A DNA stretch of 64,000 bases from Planosporangium mesophilum (GTDB lineage Bacteria > Actinomycetota > Actinomycetes > Mycobacteriales > Micromonosporaceae): NCBI RefSeq assembly GCF_016863255.1, contig NZ_BOON01000047.1, positions 1 through 64,000 of the forward strand. The letters are read 5' to 3'. Below, in pieces: positions 60,723 to 64,000 of the stretch; the stretch's first letter is position 1, and each line of letters starts with the position of its first letter. The notes below the pieces were generated by a model. The model saw only the letters and a program-made list of their open reading frames with translations, had not been told where the DNA came from and did no database searches. The position numbers were made by a program, and so were the translations under genes.

Positions 60723-61837
60723 CCGATCCGTTCAGCACACCGGAGCGGCGGGCGCTGCGCGAGCTGACCCGGCGGTTCGTCGAGAGGGAGGTCCTCCCCC
60801 ACCTCGACGACTGGGAGCGCGCCGGCGAGGTGCCGCGCGAGCTGCACCGGAAGGCAGCGACCGCAGGGCTCCTCGGCATCGGCTTCGCCGAGGGGGTCGG
60901 CGGCCAGGGAGGCGACCTGCTCGACACCGTCGTCGTCACCGAGGAGCTGATCCAGGCCGGCGGCTCGTCGGGCCTGGTCGCCGCGCTGTTCACGCACGGG
61001 ATCGCGCTGCCGCACATCGTGGCGGCGGGTGGCGCAGAGCTCATTGATCGATATGTCAGACCGACGTTGAACGGCGAGAAGATCGGTGCGCTCGCCATCA
61101 CCGAGCCCGACGGCGGCTCCGACGTGGCCGGCATCCGGACCAAGGCGGTCCGCGACGGCGACCACTACGTCGTCAACGGCTCGAAGACGTACATCACCAG
61201 CGGCGCGCGGGCCGACTTCGTGACGACCGCCGTCAGGACGGACAACGGGATCTCGCTGCTCGTCATCGATCACCCGACCGTCACCCGGCGGCTGGAGAAG
61301 ATGGGCTGGCACTGCTCGGACACCGCGGAACTGGCCTTCGTCGACACGCGCGTACCGGCGGGCAACCTCGTCGGCGCCGAGGGCACCGGCTTCGCCCAGA
61401 TCATGCGCCACTTCGGAGGCGAACGGATCTCCCTGGCGGTCCAGTGCTACGCGACCGCGCAGCGCTGTCTCGACCTCACGACGGCATGGACGCGGCAGAG
61501 AGCCACCTTCGGACGACCACTCGCGAGCCGCCAGGTGGTCCGGCACCGCCTCGCCGAGATGGCCCGGAAGGTCGATGTGGCGCGGACGTACGTACGACAC
61601 ACCGCTGTCCGTGTCGCCAGTGGCGAGCCGCTCGTTACGGAGGTGGCAATGGCGAAGAACACCGCGGTCGAGGCGTGCGACAGCGTGGTCGACGAGGCCG
61701 TACAGCTACACGGCGGCCTCGGCTACCTCCGCGGTACCGAGGTGGAGCGGCACTACCGCGACGCCCGGATCATGGGCATCGGCGGCGGCACGACGGAGAT
61801 CATGAACGAGATCATCGCGAAGCAGTTGGGGGTCTAG
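60719..61837 (+). CDS. Acyl-CoA dehydrogenase, 372 aa
   Basis: An FAD-dependent alpha,beta-dehydrogenase. Features are the FAD-binding ALAITEPDGGSDVAGI, the acyl-CoA region LHGGLGYLRGTEVERHYRDARIMGIGGGTTEIM, and catalytic base Glu235 in GGERISLA. In the C-terminal motif the Glu of medium-chain enzymes is Gly, as in isovaleryl- and long-chain-type enzymes, so the base is the earlier Glu. Context suggests citronellyl-CoA (AtuD-like) or a branched short acyl-CoA as substrate; sequence cannot decide. It is second-to-last before the carboxylase genes, with a 2-base gap. Confidence 0.9.
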   Translation: MTDPFSTPERRALRELTRRFVEREVLPHLDDWERAGEVPRELHRKAATAGLLGIGFAEGVGGQGGDLLDTVVVTEELIQAGGSSGLVAALFTHGIALPHIVAAGGAELIDRYVRPTLNGEKIGALAITEPDGGSDVAGIRTKAVRDGDHYVVNGSKTYITSGARADFVTTAVRTDNGISLLVIDHPTVTRRLEKMGWHCSDTAELAFVDTRVPAGNLVGAEGTGFAQIMRHFGGERISLAVQCYATAQRCLDLTTAWTRQRATFGRPLASRQVVRHRLAEMARKVDVARTYVRHTAVRVASGEPLVTEVAMAKNTAVEACDSVVDEAVQLHGGLGYLRGTEVERHYRDARIMGIGGGTTEIMNEIIAKQLGV

Positions 61838-61839
61838 GC

Positions 61840-63444
61840 ATGCCGGTGCTCGAAACGGACCTGGACCTGCGCTCCTCGTCCGCCATGGACAACCGGAGCG
61901 CGATGCTCCGGCGCCTCGACGAGCTGACGGAAGCCCTGGAACAGGCCAGGGCCGGTGGCGGCGACAAGTACGTCACCCGGCACCACGCACGGGGCAAGCT
62001 ACTGGCCCGCGAGCGCATCGAACTGCTGCTGGACCGGGACGCGCCCTTCCTGGAACTGTCCCCGCTCGCCGCCTGGGGTACCGACCACTCGGTCGGCGCC
62101 GGCGTGGTGACCGGCATCGGCGTGGTCGAGGGCGTCACCTGCATGGTCATCGCCAACGATCCGACGGTACGCGGCGGCGCGGTCAACCCGTACTCCCTGA
62201 AGAAGACCCAGCGGGCCGGCGAGATCGCCCGGACCAACCGGCTGCCGATGATCAACCTGGTCGAGTCCGGCGGCGCCGACCTGCCGGCCCAGGCGGAGAT
62301 CTTCATCCCGGGCGGTGGCGTGTTCCGGGACCTGACCCGGCTCTCCGCCGCCGGCATCCCCACGATCGCCGTGGTCTTCGGCAACGCGACGGCCGGCGGG
62401 GCGTACGTCCCCGGCATGTCCGACTACACGATCTTCGTACGCGACCGGGCCAAGGTCTTCCTGGCCGGCCCTCCGCTGGTCAAGATGGCCACCGGCGAGG
62501 ACACAGACGACGAGTCGCTCGGCGGCGCACAGATGCACGCGACCAGGAGCGGCCTGGCCGACTTCCTCGCCGAGGACGAGCGCGACGGGATCCGGCTGGC
62601 CCGGGCCTGCGTCGCCCGGCTCAACCGGGGATCGGCCCTGCCGGGGATGAGCCCGCCGCCGAAGTACGACCCCGAGGACCTGCTCGCGATCCCGTCGGCC
62701 GATCTGCGGGTGCCCTTCGACCCGCGCGAGATCCTGGCCCGGGTCCTCGACGGCAGCGAGTTCGACGAGTTCAAGCCGGCGTACGGCACCGCGCTGTGCA
62801 CGGGCTGGGGGCGCATCCACGGGTACCCGATCGGTGTCCTCGCCAACGCCCGCGGCATCCTGTTCTCCCAGGAGGCGCAGAAGGCGGCGCAGTTCATCCA
62901 GCTCGCCAACTCCTCCCGCACTCCCCTGCTGTTCCTGCAGAACACCACCGGGTACATGGTGGGCGCCGACTACGAGCAGGCCGGCATCATCAAGCACGGC
63001 GCCCTGATGATCAACGCGGTGGCGAACTCGACCGTGCCGCATCTGACGGTCAACATCGGGGCCTCGTACGGCGCGGGCAACTACGGCATGTGCGGCCGCG
63101 CGTACGACCCCCGGTTCCTGTTCACCTGGCCCAACGCCAAGTCGGCGGTGATGGGGCCGGCCCAGCTCGCCGGGGTGCTGTCGATCGTCGCCCGCCAGGC
63201 CGCGGAGGCCAAGGGCCGGCCGTACGACGAGGAGCAGGACGCCCAGATGCGGGCGATGGTCGAGCACAAGATCGACAAGGAGTCGGCGGCACTGTTCCTG
63301 TCCGGCCGGCTGTACGACGACGGCGTGATCGACCCGCGCGATACCCGTACCGTACTGGGTTTTTGCCTGGCTGTTGTCCAAGCTGACACAGCGGTTGTCC
63401 AGAGCGACTCTGAGCGCGCCGGCTACGGCGTCTTCCGGATGTGA
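61840..63444 (+). CDS. Acyl-CoA carboxylase carboxyltransferase (beta) subunit, 534 aa
   Basis: A biotin-dependent carboxyltransferase of the methylcrotonyl/geranyl-CoA carboxylase group. It has the two crotonase-like halves: acyl-CoA site around ANDPTVRGGAVNPYS and IPTIAVVFGNATAGGAYVPGMSDY, and carboxybiotin site with SSRTPLLFLQNTTGYMVGADYE and GASYGAGNYGMCGRAY. With AtuA and an acyl-CoA dehydrogenase in the same operon, a terpene-type (geranyl-CoA) or leucine-type (methylcrotonyl-CoA) pathway is likely. It is paired with the biotin carboxylase that follows after 8 bases. Confidence 0.9.
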   Translation: MPVLETDLDLRSSSAMDNRSAMLRRLDELTEALEQARAGGGDKYVTRHHARGKLLARERIELLLDRDAPFLELSPLAAWGTDHSVGAGVVTGIGVVEGVTCMVIANDPTVRGGAVNPYSLKKTQRAGEIARTNRLPMINLVESGGADLPAQAEIFIPGGGVFRDLTRLSAAGIPTIAVVFGNATAGGAYVPGMSDYTIFVRDRAKVFLAGPPLVKMATGEDTDDESLGGAQMHATRSGLADFLAEDERDGIRLARACVARLNRGSALPGMSPPPKYDPEDLLAIPSADLRVPFDPREILARVLDGSEFDEFKPAYGTALCTGWGRIHGYPIGVLANARGILFSQEAQKAAQFIQLANSSRTPLLFLQNTTGYMVGADYEQAGIIKHGALMINAVANSTVPHLTVNIGASYGAGNYGMCGRAYDPRFLFTWPNAKSAVMGPAQLAGVLSIVARQAAEAKGRPYDEEQDAQMRAMVEHKIDKESAALFLSGRLYDDGVIDPRDTRTVLGFCLAVVQADTAVVQSDSERAGYGVFRM

Positions 63445-63452
63445 GGTTGACG

Positions 63453-64000
63453 ATGATCAAAAGGTTGCTCGTCGCCAACCGGGGGGAGATCGCCCGCCGG
63501 ATCTTCGCCACCTGCCGCGCGATCGGCGTGGAGACGGTCGCGGTGTACTCCAACGCGGACGCAGACTCCCCCCACGTCGCCGAGGCCGACTTCGCCGTGA
63601 ACCTGCCGGGCAACGCGGCGTCCGCCACGTACCTGCGCGGCGACCTGATCGTCGCGGCCGCACTGCGGGCCGGCGCGGACGCGGTGCACCCCGGGTACGG
63701 CTTCCTGTCGGAGAACGCCGACTTCGCGCAGGCCGTCGTCGACGCCCGCCTGACCTGGGTCGGGCCGCCGCCCAAGGCGATCGCGCTGATGGGGTCCAAA
63801 CTGGAGGCCAAGGCGCTGCTGGCCGAGGCGGGCGTGAACATGCTGCCCAGCCACACCGACCCGGACGAGGTCGACGTCTTCCCGGTACTCGTGAAGGCGT
63901 CCGCGGGCGGCGGCGGACGGGGCATGCGGGTCGTCCGGGACCGCGAGTCACTGGCAGAGGCGGTCGCGTCGGCCCGCAGGGAGGCCGCGTCGGCGTTCGG
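63453..64000 (+). CDS. Biotin carboxylase (alpha) subunit, N-terminal part, cut by window end
   Basis: Begins MIKRLLVANRGEIARRIFAT, the standard start of biotin carboxylase, followed by ADAVHPGYGFLSENADFAQAV and the ATP-grasp segment LVKASAGGGGRGMRVV. The gene is cut at 182 codons. The full alpha subunit would also carry a biotinyl domain; it carboxylates biotin for the adjacent carboxyltransferase. GAGG precedes ATG 63453. The operon continues past the window, where an enoyl-CoA hydratase would be expected. Confidence 0.93.
   Translation, partial: MIKRLLVANRGEIARRIFATCRAIGVETVAVYSNADADSPHVAEADFAVNLPGNAASATYLRGDLIVAAALRAGADAVHPGYGFLSENADFAQAVVDARLTWVGPPPKAIALMGSKLEAKALLAEAGVNMLPSHTDPDEVDVFPVLVKASAGGGGRGMRVVRDRESLAEAVASARREAASAF

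Noticed and set aside
1-64000. CRISPR array, insertion sequence or biosynthetic gene cluster
   Set aside because: No evenly spaced repeats with unique spacers, no transposase with terminal repeats, and no modular synthases, prenyltransferases or RiPP-type genes were seen. All tandem repeats found lie inside genes or at terminators.

Overview
This is about 64 kb of a very GC-rich actinomycete chromosome. Gene content and order fit a Micromonosporaceae-type organism: fol/ftsH/hpt/tilS/dacB/ppa synteny, an MFS-dTMP kinase fusion, MarP, a type VII secretion core (EccD, EccC, MycP), a GlxA-type regulator, and many apparently leaderless genes with TANNNT a few bases before the start codon. No experimental data or database search stands behind this; calls come from reading motifs, starts and gene order.

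Layout. 1-820 holds the tail of a tyrosine integrase ending beside tRNA-Thr(CGT), a scar of an integrated element. 0.9-13.5 kb: a membrane metallophosphoesterase; the tmk-holB-ricT replication cluster, into which a YbaB-like gene and two WXG100-like genes have been inserted; an alanine-racemase-fold enzyme; a MidA/NDUFAF7-like methyltransferase paired with a lone, divergent nuoD; and an Arg/Glu-rich membrane protein. 13.6-17.5 kb: a four-gene glycine-betaine/choline-type ABC importer and a small conserved gene. 17.5-21.2 kb: an orphan RbsC-like permease, then DUF3180-folK-folB-folP.

21.2-34.2 kb is the most unusual part. The conserved folate/ftsH block is split between folP and folE by an accessory segment. 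It carries a seven-gene plus-strand operon that looks like a stripped-down type IV secretion channel: VirB2-like pilin, VirB3/PrgI-like, VirB4 ATPase, VirB6-like, VirB8-like, a VirB1-like transglycosylase/M23 peptidase, and an unknown. No relaxase or VirD4 is visible. Next come a minus-strand run (hypX, two WXG100-like genes, an NTF2-like membrane protein) and a decayed methyl-accepting chemotaxis gene.

34.2-44.9 kb resumes the core block: folE, ftsH, hpt, a small membrane ORF, GlxA-type regulator, gamma-glutamyltransferase, tilS, zinc metalloprotease, dacB and ppa. 45-56.5 kb: divergent eccD and eccC-mycP, then marP with nudix, TlpA-like thioredoxin and nth, and a CapA-like protein. 56.7-57.5 kb: a Crp-type regulator behind a perfect 24-bp palindrome. 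57.6-64 kb: a TetR-led acyl-CoA catabolic operon (DinB-like, AtuA, acyl-CoA dehydrogenase, carboxyltransferase, biotin carboxylase) that runs off the end of the window.

The window thus combines housekeeping DNA, folate, tRNA-modification and cell-wall genes with parts of two secretion systems (type IV-like and type VII). The latter's candidate substrates lie in two places away from the eccCD-mycP core.
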